A DNA stretch of 64,000 nucleotides from Cryptomeria japonica (GCF_030272615.1 NC_081410.1:570047152-570111151), one strand, 5' to 3'; positions 11,857 to 26,183 are shown, counted from the stretch's first letter. The notes: generated by a model from the sequence alone, not told the origin. Numbers and translations: made by a program.

Positions 11857-12766
11857 TATTGGCAATTGACACTCATTGGATTCATATGTTGTCATTGATG
11901 GCAACATGGTAACTTAGCAACAAGATTCATAAAGAAGCATACACTGACACTAGGAGGCATTCACCGACATTGGAGTATCCAAGGTTACACCAGCATCGAC
12001 ATCCAACACTTCAGTGAAGCCGACATCAGGCTTGGACCCAAAGGAAGTTTTATTTGTAAAATCATTTTGTAATTATTGTATAAGGCTGACATTGTATATC
12101 TTTTGTAATGCATTGTAAGACGACATAAGGCATATTGTTTGTGAAGGGTATATAGGTTAATTTGTTAAGGTCATTGTAGACATAGATGAGATAGACTGAA
12201 ATAAGGATATATGAGACCGTATAATGCAAAGTATATGTATGTAGATCATTTGTATACAAATTTTATATCATGCAATGATCTGCAGATAGTTTGGAAATAA
12301 TTCTTGGAGGAAAGGAGATACCGATAGAAGTGTTTAGGGTTTATGAACCAGTACAGAGCAGAACTATAACCAAAACTCTTTTTGGCATAGCAGATGCATT
12401 TATGAGTTCATTATTATTGTTTTATTTTAGCAGAAGCTTGTAGTCAGTGAGACTCTTTTGTGATGAGCAGTGTGCCTTCATGCATGTGTAGGCCCCCATT
12501 TTATGTAATATCCTTTCATATGGCTAGTGAACTGATATTGTGGGTCACAAATCCCACCGTGGTTTTTCCTCTTTGAGGTTTTCCACGTATAAATTATGTG
12601 TTATGGTGTTCATTTATGTGGATGGTTTATTTTCTTCAAGTTATAAGTTTCTTCATTTACCGGTTTATATGTGTATGTTATAAAAGGGTAAAATCATATC
12701 TTACCTACAAAACACTGATTCACCCATCCCCCCCCCCCCACTCCTCAGTGTTCTTGTATCCCAACA
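11857..12766 (+). mobile_element. Solo LTR of the poly-G block family, with TSD CTTCC
   Basis: The 5-bp CTTCC at 11852-11856 recurs at 12767-12771 directly outside the element. The LTR starts TATTGGCAATTG, apparently a decayed TGTTGGCAATT like the family start seen on the minus strand at 1598. It ends in CTTGTATCCCAACA. Near the end lies CACTGATTCACCCATCCCCCC, the complement of the family's poly-G block. No PBS or internal sequence is adjacent, so this is a solo LTR left by unequal recombination. Confidence 0.8.
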
Positions 12767-13148
12767 CTTCCATGAGTGGATAAATTATTGTAGAATGGAA
12801 ATTTTATGATTTCAATAAAAAATATTTTTTATTTTGATAATTTTATTTCCAAAATGAGACATGATTTATATTACTTTCCTATGGCAATGAGTACTAAAGT
12901 AAAAAATATTTTCTATAAAGGGAAGACCATGGAAGGTGACATATGAAATATGAAGGAGATAATATTTAGAATACTCTTTATAGAATTAGACATTCATGTC
13001 ATATTTTGGGAGTCTTCCTCTACCAACTTGTTTCTTAGGATAAGATAGAAGTAGAGATAAAATAGGATGGAGAAAGCTACGTGACAAGAGATTATAGTAG
13101 ATATGTTTATTTTCAAAAGAAGTGCTTCCAAAATACCTAAAGTAAAAG

Positions 13149-14365
13149 ATCAAATGGAAAAATAAATCACTCTTAGTTCCCAAATTGCCCAAAGTCAAAA
13201 TCAAATAGAAAACTAGGTCAGTCATAATTCCTAAACTACCCAAAACAAAGATCATAAAAATAAAACTACGTTATTCAATTCTACCAAAGAGAAACTAAAG
13301 GAAGTATATATTTTTGCACCTTTTTGATAGCGTAGTAAAGCCACTCCATAGTATCCAAACTAAACTTTCTCTAAAGAAAAGTTAATACTTATCAAAACCA
13401 AGTATAACTCTCTTGTTTTGTCACTAAAGACTTAAGAGACTAATTTTCTATGGATAACAAATTCTTGAAGATTTCTTCACATAGAAAGATTATTAGCCTT
13501 CATCTACATACGATATAAAGTCCACTTATATCTCTTATTTGAGATTCCACTACAAATCAATTAAGTACAAACAAATTATACAAAATAGTAGATAGGAGAA
13601 AGAGAGAGGGAGGGTAACAACTCCAAAAATATGAAGTTTATGAGAATTTTTGTTGGTTTTTTTTAAGGGTTGAAATATTACAAACACAAGATTATTTATG
13701 CAACAACATGTATAAGGAAATGGTTCTTTACAAGAAAAATATCAATAGATTTTGAAATAATTGTCAAAAGGTGAAGAAATAATTAAAAATATTTTCAACA
13801 ACTAGCACATTGGGTATTAAATGATATATTCTCAAATATTAACACCTTCAAAATTTTGGATACTTTGGCTACATTCTTATATGTTCATATTGAAATATAG
13901 GAGGCATATGATAAAACCATAATTACAATGTTTAGCCCTCTCACCTTACCTAGGTATAGAGGTTGGGGGTCATGGGGATCCTCCTTAAAAGTCCCCTTCA
14001 CAATCAAATTCTAGTAGCTTCTATAATTTATAAGATTCCTCTCAAATGCCTTTTTCTACAATCAATTATCATAACTATGGAGAAAGTAAAGGGGAACCAA
14101 TAGAAAGTACTATATCCTTGACATCTAATGGTTCTCTTTGTATCATGAAGGTCTTTTGTAGGTCTTTAACATTCATGTTAGTGGTAAATGATATTAATTT
14201 TAAAATGTTATCCAATAAAACAATCACACATAGTATCTTTATTTGTGTAGAGGGACTTAAGGAAATGTATAGAAGTGTATGCTTGATTTTAGCTTTGTAA
14301 TGAAAAAGGAACAATATTATTGTTATAATCCATATGTTTGATGGTAATACTAAAACTTATGAGAT
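13149..14365. repeat. Tandem duplication, unit 1
   Basis: Direct tandem copy of 14366-15611, sharing its start (GATCAAATGGAAAAATAAAT) and the internal block GGTTGGGGGTCATGGGGATC. A GA-rich seed (about 13593-13613) sits where unit 2 has the long microsatellite. Open frames inside are short. No gene is recognised. Confidence 0.85.
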
Positions 14366-15593
<1,228 letters not shown>

Positions 15594-15611
<18 letters not shown>

Positions 15612-15672
15612 AAACTTGTGATATGATCTATATGCTTGGATGTTAATATTATAAACATGTGATATGATCTAC
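15594..15672. repeat. Short tandem repeat of about 39 bp
   Basis: TATGCTTGAATGTTAATATT...GTGATATGATC is followed at once by TATGCTTGGATGTTAATATT...GTGATATGATC. Confidence 0.7.
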
Positions 15673-15679
15673 TTTGCTT

Positions 15680-16253
15680 TCTCATCAATTAGGTAAAGAA
15701 AATTGCCTTGTATAGAGGTTCTTGAGAAATTCTTTGAAAGATTAAGGATTTGTAGTTGAGAAATCCTTAATATTGATTAAGAAATTTATGAGACTAACAT
15801 ACGCCATCTTTGTTCGTTGACTTATGTTTACTTTGACTATTATAAACGATTATCACTACTAAATTGAAACTTGGCCTAATAACTACTTTTAAAATTATAG
15901 ACAAAAAAAATATTTGAATATAAAAAACTCTATGAATTTTTTTATCTTTTATCCAAAACCATATCTTAACTTATAGAATCAAAATACTAAATAAAATACT
16001 ATATCTTATTCCATTCTTTAATTTGTACTCCAATATATTATTAAGTGTAGATAAACATTACATCTCCTTTTCATATAAACGCAAATTATATCTACATTAT
16101 TTCCCTTTGACCAACTTTACTCATGATTCAAACTACACAATTTACGTCCAAAAGTCGAATACAATACCCGAAGAAAATTGTTTAAACAGCATCGAAGAGA
16201 ACCAAAAAAAAAAGAGCTACATACTTGATCAAGTTAATACTTATCGCGGACCG
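15680..16253. other. AT-rich non-coding stretch downstream of the P450 fragment
   Basis: No feature supported. It would contain the 3' UTR of the minus-strand P450 fragment at 16254-17145. Confidence 0.4.
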
Positions 16254-17145
16254 CTAGTATAGATGATGTGGCAGACGGGGTACAGGGATTGCTTTTAATT
16301 CTACACCCTTCTTTAGCGTAACTCCAAACTCCTCCGCCATGTCCATCTGCTCGAAGCACGTCTCATCTGGAAGTTTCCACTCAAATGAATGAAGTAATGA
16401 AGCTAAAACAAAATTAATCATACGACTTGCCAACGGAAGCCCTGGACAAATTCTTCTTCCCGATCCAAATGGAATCAGCTCAAAGTTTTGACCCCTGTAA
16501 TCGATCCTGCTATTCTCACCCTCCAAAAATCTCTGCGGCACAAATTCTGAAGGCCTCTTCCAAATTGCAGGGTCCATCCCAATGGCCCACACGTTCAATA
16601 TCACCTGGCTGTTTTTGGGTACCACAAATCCTCCAATCACGCAGGAGCTCTCAGCTTTGTGGGGGAGCAGCAGAGGAACGGTCGGATGCAATCGGAAAAT
16701 TTCCTTCACGGCTGCATTTAGATAAGGCAGATGATCTAGATCAGATTCTTCCACTCTTCTATTGCAACCGACTACATCATCCAATTCTTGTCGCACTCGA
16801 TTTAATTTCTGCGGATTGTGAATGAATTCTGCCATGGCCGATTCTATTGTTGTAGTAGTGGTTTCAGTACCGGCAACAAACAAGTCCTGCAAAACGTTAC
16901 CACAGTAAGACGTTCTGGCTAAAATATCAGAAATTTGTGAAACTTTTTTTTGGGTCTTTTCAGTACTTACGGTTATCAGGGCTCGAATATCAACGAGATT
17001 GAAGTCTTCGCTTCTGAAATCCAGCAGGACATCCAGAAAATCCTTCTTAGAGTCATTCCGCTCAAGGCTTTGGCTAACAGATGCGAGTCTTTTCTGTAGG
17101 ATCAAATCCACAAAATCATACACACCCTTCAAATGTTTCGTCTTT
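16254..17145 (-). pseudogene. Cytochrome P450, CYP76-like (clan 71), 3' fragment
   Basis: P450s of this type are ER-bound monooxygenases, and CYP76 members act on terpenoids and related substrates (family knowledge). Exon 1 survives only from KHLKGVYDFVDL (about 17145-16971). A phase-0 intron follows at 16970-16887 (84 bp, GTAAGT...GCAG), and then exon 2 at 16886-16254. Visible signatures are the I-helix AGTETTTTTIE, ExxR as KEIFR, the PERF-region FVPQRF, the heme loop FGSGRRICPG, and a normal C-terminus ending in a stop. About the first 270 residues (membrane anchor to helix F/G) are missing. Sequence 5' of about 17145 is unrelated. Exon 2 has no stops, so truncation is the only clear lesion. 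An open frame extends to 17291, but its first ~50 residues are not P450. Confidence 0.85.
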
Positions 17146-17149
17146 ATAA

Positions 17150-20100
17150 TCATGTTTAGTTTACTATGTAATACATTAGCTTTCTTTGGAGTGTGGGGGT
17201 TTCCACCCAAAAAGGTTTTCTGCGCATAGACTTGTGTTATAGTGTGATCTTGTTTTAAGTTTGACATGTTTTCTTCCTTGTGTAATTGCAAATATATTAA
17301 AAATTCTACAATACTTTCCTCTAAGGCTTAGGAAGTTTTTCTAAATTATGTATTCCTTTCTTTCACTTCATAAGCCTTTTACATAAGGTGACACATCACA
17401 ACTTTTCATAAGCTAGAAAATAAACATTTCCTACTAAATAATTATTTTTGTGTTGATAATTTGATCTTGGCCACAATCAACACTATTCATTAATGCCCCT
17501 ATATGTTAAATTATTTATACATTAGCACTTCTTCATTTGTCCAAGTTGTTTTAAGTGGTGATCACATTTCTTAAGTCTTTCACACTTGTAAAAATCTATG
17601 ACATGGTCATTTATTGGCCAGTAGTTTAAAAGTTTTCCATTGGCTAATTTATTTTTACAAAGTTATATTTTACCCCTCGGATGCTTTTATGTATTTTCTG
17701 TCGACCAGTATTATGTATCATTTTGTAATATTAAACATGTGAATATGATTGTTTGGGTACACAAGTGCTCTTTTTGACATCTCAATAGCCATAAAAGTGG
17801 TGATGTTGATATCCTTTGTGTATCTCTAATATATGGACCAAGTACTTTTTGTTTCGTGGATGTGTGGTGAATCAAGTAGGGACATTTGGGTGTGATTTAT
17901 TATTGAGTCTATTGTCATTTGTGAGGAAAATAGTGAGACATTATTCTAAAATTATTATGTCCATGAATGAATCTTCTTGGTCTATGAGGCCAGTCAATAA
18001 ATGAGTTTGTATCATTCATGGCTATGTGGCAAGCAAGATAGAAATCCTCATGTGCGTAATTAGTGACCTTGATAGATTCTTGAATTTTCAAAGGCATACA
18101 AATGTTATAAAGCTAATGGGTTGATGCAATGACTTCCTACTAGATGAAAAACAAACTCTTCTCAATAGCCAAAATTATTTCCATGCATCTTTATTTTATC
18201 TAATGAGAATTGAAGATTAATTTGTTAATTAGTTGAATGTTGCCTTTTTATTGAGCATGCAATTTAGATTATTAATTTATCATATCACTTGTATATTTTT
18301 ACAAAGACAATATGATAAGGAGCTATTTTTTTTGGCACGACAAATTGTATCATTACTCTTTACATAGATGTAGTGGTTCTACCAAGGTGTCACCTTCATC
18401 ATACCTAGATCCAAGTAGGTAGAAAATAATTTAATGTACATATAAATAAGGATCTCAACTTTTTACATAGCAAGAAGGTGATATTGTCAAAAAATGCAAA
18501 GGAGATTCTTATTTATAGAGGATAAGTTTTTAGTCAAAATATAGATGTTGAGCAAGGAAAAAAGGATTAGTTTTTCTTGCTGATATTTTCTAGTAGCGAT
18601 TAAAACAAAATTTAGCGATCAATAGAAACTCATCTTGCCATTTGCATAATTTCTTGTAACATTTGGAAATTTTCTCAAAATGCAGCTAAGATTTCAAGTT
18701 TCTAAAAAATTTCTTACCATTACTAGTGATAAAATACCTTTAACATATAAATTGATAATGATAAAGTTATCCCCATGTTGTTTATAGTTGAAATAATGAA
18801 AAATGATATCCTAAACTAGAGACATAAATTAAGATCCCGTATCAATATCATTCGTTGGAGGAAATAGACAACAATATCTAACTTCAGCCTTAAAGGAGAG
18901 CTGGATGATGTGTATGATTAATTCCTCTTTTTAATTGATTTGATTTCTGTAAGAATGTTCCTATAGCAACTAAGATCTAGAGGCCAATGAATAGAGAAAA
19001 CACAAGAGAGAAAAATATAGAGAAGAACAAACTATATTCTCATCAAGATGCCACAATTGATCAACTATATAATGTACATGAGCCTAGTTATAAAAGAAAG
19101 GAAAAAGGGAAATGGGAGAGTACATGATCATGAAATGTGGCTCAATGAGTTGCAAAGGTAGGTAGGGGTAGGTAGGAGAAACAATAGATCATTCCACTGA
19201 AGGTGGAATTTTTACTACAACCATATTCCCTAGATATAAAATTTCCTAAGTGTCTCATATGTAAATTAATATGAAATGCATTATCCTAAGTCAATTTAAG
19301 TAAAGTGTAATTACATGAGACATAAATTACACCAACACCCCCCCTTAAGTGTGACTTAGGGGAATGTAGACTCAAAATAACAATGCAAGATGGGTCCCAA
19401 TAACTAGGTCATATTAGGTACCCATGTACAAATGCAATGCAATCTCTCACAAACAAAGAAAGAGAGAAAAAACCAATGGGAAAAAATTCCCCCCCAAAAG
19501 AGAAATGAAAACACACAATTCTCTCAGAGAAGAATGAGAAGTACAAAAGATCATGTGAGGAAAATGTCCCCCATATAAGATAGAAGAAGAGAGACCATGG
19601 AACCCCCACTCACTGTAGAATATTCTGCAAGGATGGTCTAATGATGTTGACCAAAATTCCTCCCCATTAGGAGGAAATAGAGCCAATGTTGCACCAATAA
19701 TGTCAAAGTATGACAAAAGTAGGTACCAATGTTGATGAAGAATGACAAATGAATCACTCACTATAATATGATGAAGATCAGACATGGAGACACTTTGTTT
19801 AGCATCAATGGTAGATTGGTATAATCTAAGGCTCACTGGAGCCATGCACAAATTGGTACAATCTAAGTCTCAACCGGATCCATGCACCAAGTCTCACAAG
19901 ATATTAATTAATCTATTGTGTACAGGAAGATTACATCAAATATGTCATCTACGACAAAGTACAAAGAGGTGTGACACTTTATATTAGTGTGTTACAACTT
20001 AGATCATGCAAGAGAATACAACATAACATAGTGCAAATTTAGAAACATGAAGATGATGCTACCCAAGAGATGCCCTATAGAAGATTGGAGATGAAGATGC

Positions 20101-21776
20101 CTCTGATTGGTATGTCACCAAGAAAAATGTAGGAGGAACTCCTTGTGAAATTTTGTTTGTCTCCACATGGAATTAAAGTTTCATGAAGCCTTCAATAACA
20201 TAGAACATGAATGTCAACTCCAATGCTTCAATCTCGACTTTATCTCTACTCTAATGCTTGATTGCTTGCTTGCTTGAACATGAATGCTTGATTTCTCGAT
20301 GTCAAATTGAATTTCATGTCTATGGATATGATCAAATGAGAGGGATAGACCTCTTTTTATACTTTCTCCTTGAAAAACTAATTAATTTTCAGACATGAGC
20401 TGACACGAAGGTTGAATTACCGCTCACACTTTATGACCATTAGGGGACTCAAATTTGGGTCCCAATTAGGAGGACTAGGGTGTTGGATGCTCTTGTCCTG
20501 AGGAGACCAGGGAACCATGCCCTAGTCTTTTTTTTTTATGGTTGAACTACTGGTTAGGACCAGTCCCCTTACATTAGGCCGAAGCCAATTCACTTTTGAC
20601 TGGAGCTATGAACTAGTGAGACCACTTTTTTGAGGGGCCTCATCCTCAATTTTTTGTTTGCTATCGCCTTATCCTTCCTCTTTATCTCTACAACTTCCGT
20701 CCTCCTTATCACTCCATAGTATCCTTATCCCTCCACTTCCCTTATCTCTCCAAGTTATTCCTTATAACTCCTACTCCTTATCACTCCAACATTGTCAGTC
20801 TCCAACACCTTATCACTCCAACATTGCCAGCCTCCATGCAACATGGTCTTCCTCCTCCATATTTTGTTGCCTCGTGAGCATGCATTTTAGCAGTGACTAG
20901 TGAATTTGATGTGGCATGCATTCTGTGTAGCTTGCACCATGTCATCCACAATATCCGCGGTGTCTAAGGTTGTGCACGGAAACAACCGGTGAAGGGTTCA
21001 ATTAGGTTCAAACTTGAGACCTCCAACAACAAAGGCTCGCAGCTTTGCTGCTGCACTGTAGGAACAACCCCACCATGCCCAATCAAGGACCAAATTTAAG
21101 GGGTAGGATGATGTGCAAAGTGAAAATGGTGATAAATATGCATAGCAAGAGCATAAAAGGTCCTATTTAGGTCTCAGAACATGAAAGCCAAGGTGAGGGC
21201 TCAAATGCAGAAAAAAATGTAAGGGAGTACAATTTAGGACACTACATTTAGCCTCCACTTTAGCGGGAGTATGCGAATAAGCATACTCTTGGTAAAGTAC
21301 AAAGTTTCACACTGAAAGGCTTTCATCAAGATGGTAAGGAGGCAAGATACACCAATCCCCTAGTGGACTTTAGGCATCTTACAAATTCAAGATCAAGATA
21401 AAAGGGACATCATAAGAGGGAGAAGGAGAACCATGACTAAAAGCCTAGTAAGGTTCACTTACCATGAGTCATGAAAACAAAAAACATTGAAATTACAAAG
21501 CAAAGACTAAGTTCGCTAAGTAACTTGAGTATCGAGATGCATAAAGAGAGAAACATTGAGAAGAGTGTATACCCCCACAATAAAGCAATTGCACACGCCT
21601 TATTGGAAGCAATTTCTTCAAGGTAGTATACATTCATCCAAAAGAGAATCACATTATCACAATGATATGCCCACAAGAATTATACATCAAAGGATAATGG
21701 GCACTAAACACAAATCACATAAGGCTTCTACTTAACTCTGGGGTCAGTATGCTCTTATGATAAATAATGTATATCA
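17150..21776. other. Long stretch without a recognisable gene
   Basis: Open frames are short and random. Around 19330-19500 several C runs and GA-rich words in an untranslated-looking context suggest decayed LTR-retroelement sequence, but I found no PBS, TSD or domain. No RNA gene was recognised. Confidence 0.35.
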
Positions 21777-22755
21777 TGATGGAATAGTTGTAATTTTGAG
21801 CAAACAACTGAGAAGGGGGGGAGGGGGCTGAATCAGTTATCTCAAATACTTGCACAAATTGAACTTATTCTTAGATCTAATAATTAAGCATGAAAGCATA
21901 AATAAAAAACATAATATGAACACACATAACACCAATATTTTTGACGCGGAAAACCCGATCCAGGGAAAAACCAAGGTGGGAACTTGCCCACTATATGATG
22001 ATACTTTGTTAGAAGTATAGAAAATATTACAATGGGAAATGCACATTCATTTAGGCGCACTACCTAGAGATCAGTGCTCAAAACAACAGGGGCTACAACC
22101 TAGGGAAGACTCACCGTCTTACAAACAAACTCAAATAACATCCGAAAGATCATGAACTGATAGAATAACATCTCCTAATGCCTGGTTATAGTTTCAGATA
22201 AGCACATAAAAAATTATTCTCACACTTCTCACCTCTTCTCTGCCTCCAAAAGATGTATGCATTATTCACTCACACACATTCTGATTCTCATCCATACACA
22301 CACACCCGACTACAAAGATATTACATTTATTTACAAATGATATCAACCTTGCGAAGATTATCAAGGTCAGATCAACTCACACCACCTAATTACAAAAATA
22401 TAACCACACATGCTACAATATCACATGCGGACTAAGCAATACCGACTAAGACATATCATGGACCTAAATAATCACCTCGATCATGCTATACCTCCAAGAA
22501 TTATGCATCGAACATCCGCAACACGCTACAAGCATCAGGTCAACCACAAATATGAATAACGCTCACACTGGAGAAAACCATCAATTACACGCACAACGAT
22601 CAATGTGGACCACCAAAAAAGGCATATGATCCAGAAACATCCACAAGCATCATGAATTACCACCGCAACATCAACATCAACACAAATTACTAGAATCACA
22701 TCAGCATTAAACCGAACCTCAAAAAAACTAACTGCAATGACTGTCAACCTAAACA
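21777..22755 (-). mobile_element. LTR of the poly-G block family (solo or truncated)
   Basis: Starts TGATGGAATAG, like the TGATGGTATAATG start of the LTR at 26184. It carries the family block GAGAAGGGGGGGAGGGGGCTG-AATCAG (G tract 21815-21827) near that end. The far end is placed at CAACCTAAACA because PPR-like sequence begins directly after it. A matching TSD is not clear (ATATC at 21771-21775 against ATATG at 22756-22760), so the exact ends and solo status are uncertain. Confidence 0.55.
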
Positions 22756-22980
22756 ATATGGTCTCATGGAATGCTACAAGATATGAATAAAATTGGCTTT
22801 TTGAAAATGTTTTAGAAAATTTCAACTAAATATTTAATTTACACACATAAAACCAAAATACTCAACTTTTATCAACATCCTCTCTACTTGTGCCAAAATG
22901 GAAGCTTTGGATAGGCTATAGATACCTATCATATGATAAAAGATGAAGGAATTTTGTTAGATGTTATAGTTATATCTATT
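22756..22980 (+). pseudogene. PPR-protein pseudogene, left fragment
   Basis: Plant PPR proteins bind organellar RNA. The plus-strand translation gives NMVSWNAT, then after stops a region matching CAKM(G/E)ALD, and ends in DVIVISI. This is the order of motifs in the PLS-type PPR repeat, just before the usual VDMYAKCG. The coding sequence is interrupted at 22980/22981 and resumes at 46217 in the correct register (IVDLYAK). It is heavily degraded, with several stops in about 75 codons. Confidence 0.6.
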
Positions 22981-23088
22981 TGTTATGCCCTACATATCTA
23001 ACCCCATCAGTTTCCTTGTCTTGAAAATATGACCCCCCTTTCCTTTGCTTTTTGTAGTTTTTCTTTTCTTAGTTTTTTTCTTTTTGCA

Positions 23089-23511
23089 CTTTGGAACCCC
23101 GGAGTTTCGAGGTGTCCTTTGCTTTTCTTTGAGTTCTACCTCGGAACCCCGGAGTTCCAGAGTTCCGAGATGGGATTTTTATTTTCGATCTTTTATCTAG
23201 ACTTCGAAATCCTAGGATCCCGGGATCCCGAGGTCTTGCCTTGTTCTTTTCGTCGAAGTCTCCGAATCCCAGAATCCCGAAACCTTGAGTTCTTCATGTT
23301 TTTTTGCATGTTTGTTTGTGAACTTCATAATTCCAAAATCCTAAAATCCCGAAGTTGTTTCATGTTTCACCTCAGAACTCCGGAATTCTGGAATCCCGAG
23401 GTGCTCATTTTGATGTTGAGCCACACCCCGGAACCTCGGAGTTCCAAGGTGTGTTTGTTCTTTTTTTGTCTATCATCTCGAAAGTTCGGAACCCAAGACT
23501 CTCGAGGTTGT
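23089..23511. repeat. Array of imperfect palindromes, upstream block (8 copies)
   Basis: Units start near 23089, 23138, 23200, 23255, 23322, 23370, 23422 and 23475, each about 26-36 bases, one every 48-67 bases, with T-rich unrelated spacers. The idealised unit is ACCTCGGAAC(T/C)C followed by its reverse complement GGAGTTCCGAGGT. The block lies just upstream of the TATA box at 23547. Symmetrical units suggest binding of a dimeric protein or hairpin formation (inference). Confidence 0.75.
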
Positions 23512-23546
23512 GTTTAAGGCGGTTGTATGAACAACCTATGGGGAGG

Positions 23547-23555
23547 TATAAATAG
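23547..23555 (+). promoter_or_regulatory. TATA box of the 6.1-kb LTR (TATAAATAG)
   Basis: TATAAATAGGG occurs 36 bases after the last upstream palindrome and about 650 bases before the ORF start at 24201. Position and match suit a U3 promoter. Confidence 0.55.
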
Positions 23556-23787
23556 GGAAAATAATCTTTTCAAAATTCATTTCTGCATTCAAGCTTTCTA
23601 GTTTTTCAACTCTAAACTCTCGAGTTCATGCCTCCGTGTTGTTGAGTTTCATGTGTTTTCTTCTGCCAGGTTGGTGGATTTCTTCTCGTCTTGTGTGTTT
23701 TTCTAGTTTAGATTTTTTTTTATTTTTTTTTAATTTCTTCTTTTCTCTTTCTTCTTTGTGTGTGTTTGTGTTTTCTTTCACATGCCC

Positions 23788-24130
23788 TAGACTCGGGATT
23801 CTCGGGGTCCCTTGTTTTGTCCAAAACAACCTTGAAACTTTGGATCCCCGAGATTCTGAAGTTCTTCCCTTAAGCCACTTTTTCATCTTGGATCCGCTGA
23901 GTTCCGGACTGCCTTTTTTTAACCTGCAACTAAGTCCACCATTGAACTTCGGAACTCAGAAGTCCCATGAACCGTTCTAACAACTTAACCTCGGAACCGC
24001 AAAACCCTAGAGTTTCGGGCTTTGTGGTTTTATCTTATCCTAACCTCGGAAGCCCGGAACCCTGGAGTTTCGAAGTTAGTTGTCTTTAAATGGGTTTTCC
24101 ACCTCGGAACTCTCGAAGTCCCAAAGTGGG
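23788..24130. repeat. Array of imperfect palindromes, leader block (about 7 copies)
   Basis: Further units of the same symmetrical motif near 23788, 23832, 23888, 23943, 23989, 24044 and 24101, now between the TATA box and the ORF, so they would lie in the transcribed leader and could form small RNA hairpins. Confidence 0.65.
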
Positions 24131-24200
24131 TGATAAAATTGATGCTTTGACTATATGATAAGGTAATTTTTGGTTGTTTTTTGCAAATTAGAGTAATTAA

Positions 24201-26178
24201 ATGGACCCAACATCTAGCAAGAAGGCTAAATATCTGGATAAGCTACCTATAACAATGAAGTACCACTACCAGGGCCAAAATTTTGCTTCTAAATTGGAAG
24301 ATCAGATCAAATGGGTAACTGATACTAAAGTAGGTCATAAAGAGCTAGAAGATATTAGAACACAGTTGGACAAACCAAATTTGGATGGGCCTTATAGGAG
24401 GATCAAGAGGTCAGGACTAGTGGAGGCAACAATTTTCCCAAATCTTTACAAGCCCCAGAGTTCATTATGACTATTGCACAATTTTATGAAGTAGACACTA
24501 GGAAATGTGTAGATGACAAAGGCAGACAGTGATAGATTTATCATCAGACATGCTAGGTTTGGTATTTGGTATTCCTTCTACTGGTGAAGTGTTGTTGACT
24601 ACTGAGGAGGACGCTGCACAGGTTTGGTATAAGGATACAACTTTCTGTAAGAGACATATGAATGAACATTGGTTGGAAGAAGAGAGAAAGACAGGTTTAA
24701 AGGCAAGTGATATTATAAGAGAAGATTTCAAAGAGCCACAAAAAGACTTGATAATCATGTTGAGTGAGGTCTTCGGTAAACCAGATTGCCGATAGTTTCA
24801 TCCATGTATGTTCTAGTTTATGACCACTATTTTGATTGGGAAAGAATATTATGACTGGGCCCAAATATTATCAGATAACATACATAATCAATTGATTGAT
24901 GTCCATAAAATGATGAAGTTCTTCTTGACTTCTTATGTTATCTGGGTAGCTACTCGGGCAGGTAAGTTTACGAGACTACAAATAGAAGGTCAAATTGGGG
25001 ATGAAGAAGGGTAAAATAAGGTATGGGAGTATTACACTCAACTCCCTCTGAGCAAGGAAAAATCAAATTTTAAGAGGACAAATGATACCTTCCTCTTCCC
25101 TATTATCACAAAGCTCGCAGGTGATGAAGGTTATAGAATAATCCCAGAGGCAATGGAAGTAATAAAGGAATGGGGATGTTGGTTTCTCCAGAATCAATGT
25201 TCTACATATATCAGAATTAGTGGCTTTACAGGAAATCCCACGTTGCTGCCCAGGTATTGTAATAATAGGGTGATACTTTTGGAGTATGTCAGGCAGATGG
25301 TCAGATTGAAATCATTATTATTTTCAAAGCACAAAACTGGTGTTGATTTTTTTGTAACAATTGATTACTTTTCTTGTTCAAAAATTCAAGTGGCTAAGGC
25401 AGCTAAGAAAGAGTTACATGACTTACATTTGAAAGAATTTAATTATGCTTTAGAATAGTATGATCCATATGGTAAATTGAAGCAAATGATGCCAAAAACA
25501 TATGATGGACATAAACCTAAGTTGGAAGACTTTTGGGCTAACCTTCAGGACAATTTTGAAGTTAGGGAGAAGAGTTATTATCAGCTCATAGTACCACAAA
25601 TAAGGGATTTTGAAATAGAGACAAATCTTCCTAAAGAATTGAGGGATGATGGTGAGCTATTAGACCCAACACACAAAGAGAAAAGAATTGATAAGAAGTC
25701 CCTTTCCCCAGTAAGATGGTTGGGACAAGAAGAAGTAGATATAGAATTAATAACACAAAATGTTATAAAAAGAACTAAACAATACCTGAGTTTGAGGATT
25801 AGGCCTAGTGTCTCAAAGGGAAAACATAAAGAATCAGCCACTGATAATCCACAGTCAAAGGTACACAAGGAATATGCTTGAAGAATGAGGTCTAGTTCTT
25901 GAAAGAGCACATCTATAGAACATGATGAAGCCGTGAGACCTTTGCCAACCACAAAAGAGCTTATGGAACAAGTAATGAACAAATGCAAAAAGTTGAGTTG
26001 TTAAAGAAAGTAGCAGATTTTGGAATAAGGGAGGGATTAGGAGATGTGCCACATGTAGAAATGCATCCCATTAGGGTTGCTATTAGGCAAATGCCAGGAA
26101 AAGGCACCATGGAGAAAGATGAGCAAGGAAAGGCTAATGAAGGAACATTTATATAAACTCAACCTCCTCCTGACACAA
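24201..26178 (+). pseudogene. LTR-borne ORF family, N-terminal and central part (6.1-kb LTR copy)
   Basis: The ORF starts ATGGACCCAACATCTAGC. After a frameshift near 24430-24530 one frame carries the conserved parts to about 25881: LGLVFGIPSTGEVLL, a Trp/Tyr-rich region, YIRISGFTG and PRYCNNRVILLEYVRQM, YFSCS...LHDLHLKEF, then LEDFWANLQDNFEVRE. The matching residues in the Tat LTR ORF are AAMGIP, YLRVGGFKGEPF and PRYISDSFIL, HYSCRS...RFHLKTF, and MEDCWEGCQDEFEVRR, in the same order. Stops and frameshifts are present. Function unknown. The sequence resembles a structured protein domain, not a capsid-type gag. Confidence 0.65.
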
Positions 26179-26183
26179 CAACA

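Noticed and set aside
17146-17291. N-terminal extension of the P450 frame at 16254
   Set aside because: Not similar to the corresponding P450 region; it lies beyond the break in homology and is probably chance open frame.
23029-23517. 162-codon plus-strand frame
   Set aside because: It is the palindrome array read as protein (repeated TPEF/NPEV words), with T-rich spacers giving Phe/Leu runs.
23089-24130. Regular short repeats with unique spacers resembling a CRISPR array
   Set aside because: Units are imperfect palindromes that diverge strongly, spacing is uneven, the DNA is eukaryotic, and no cas-like genes are present.
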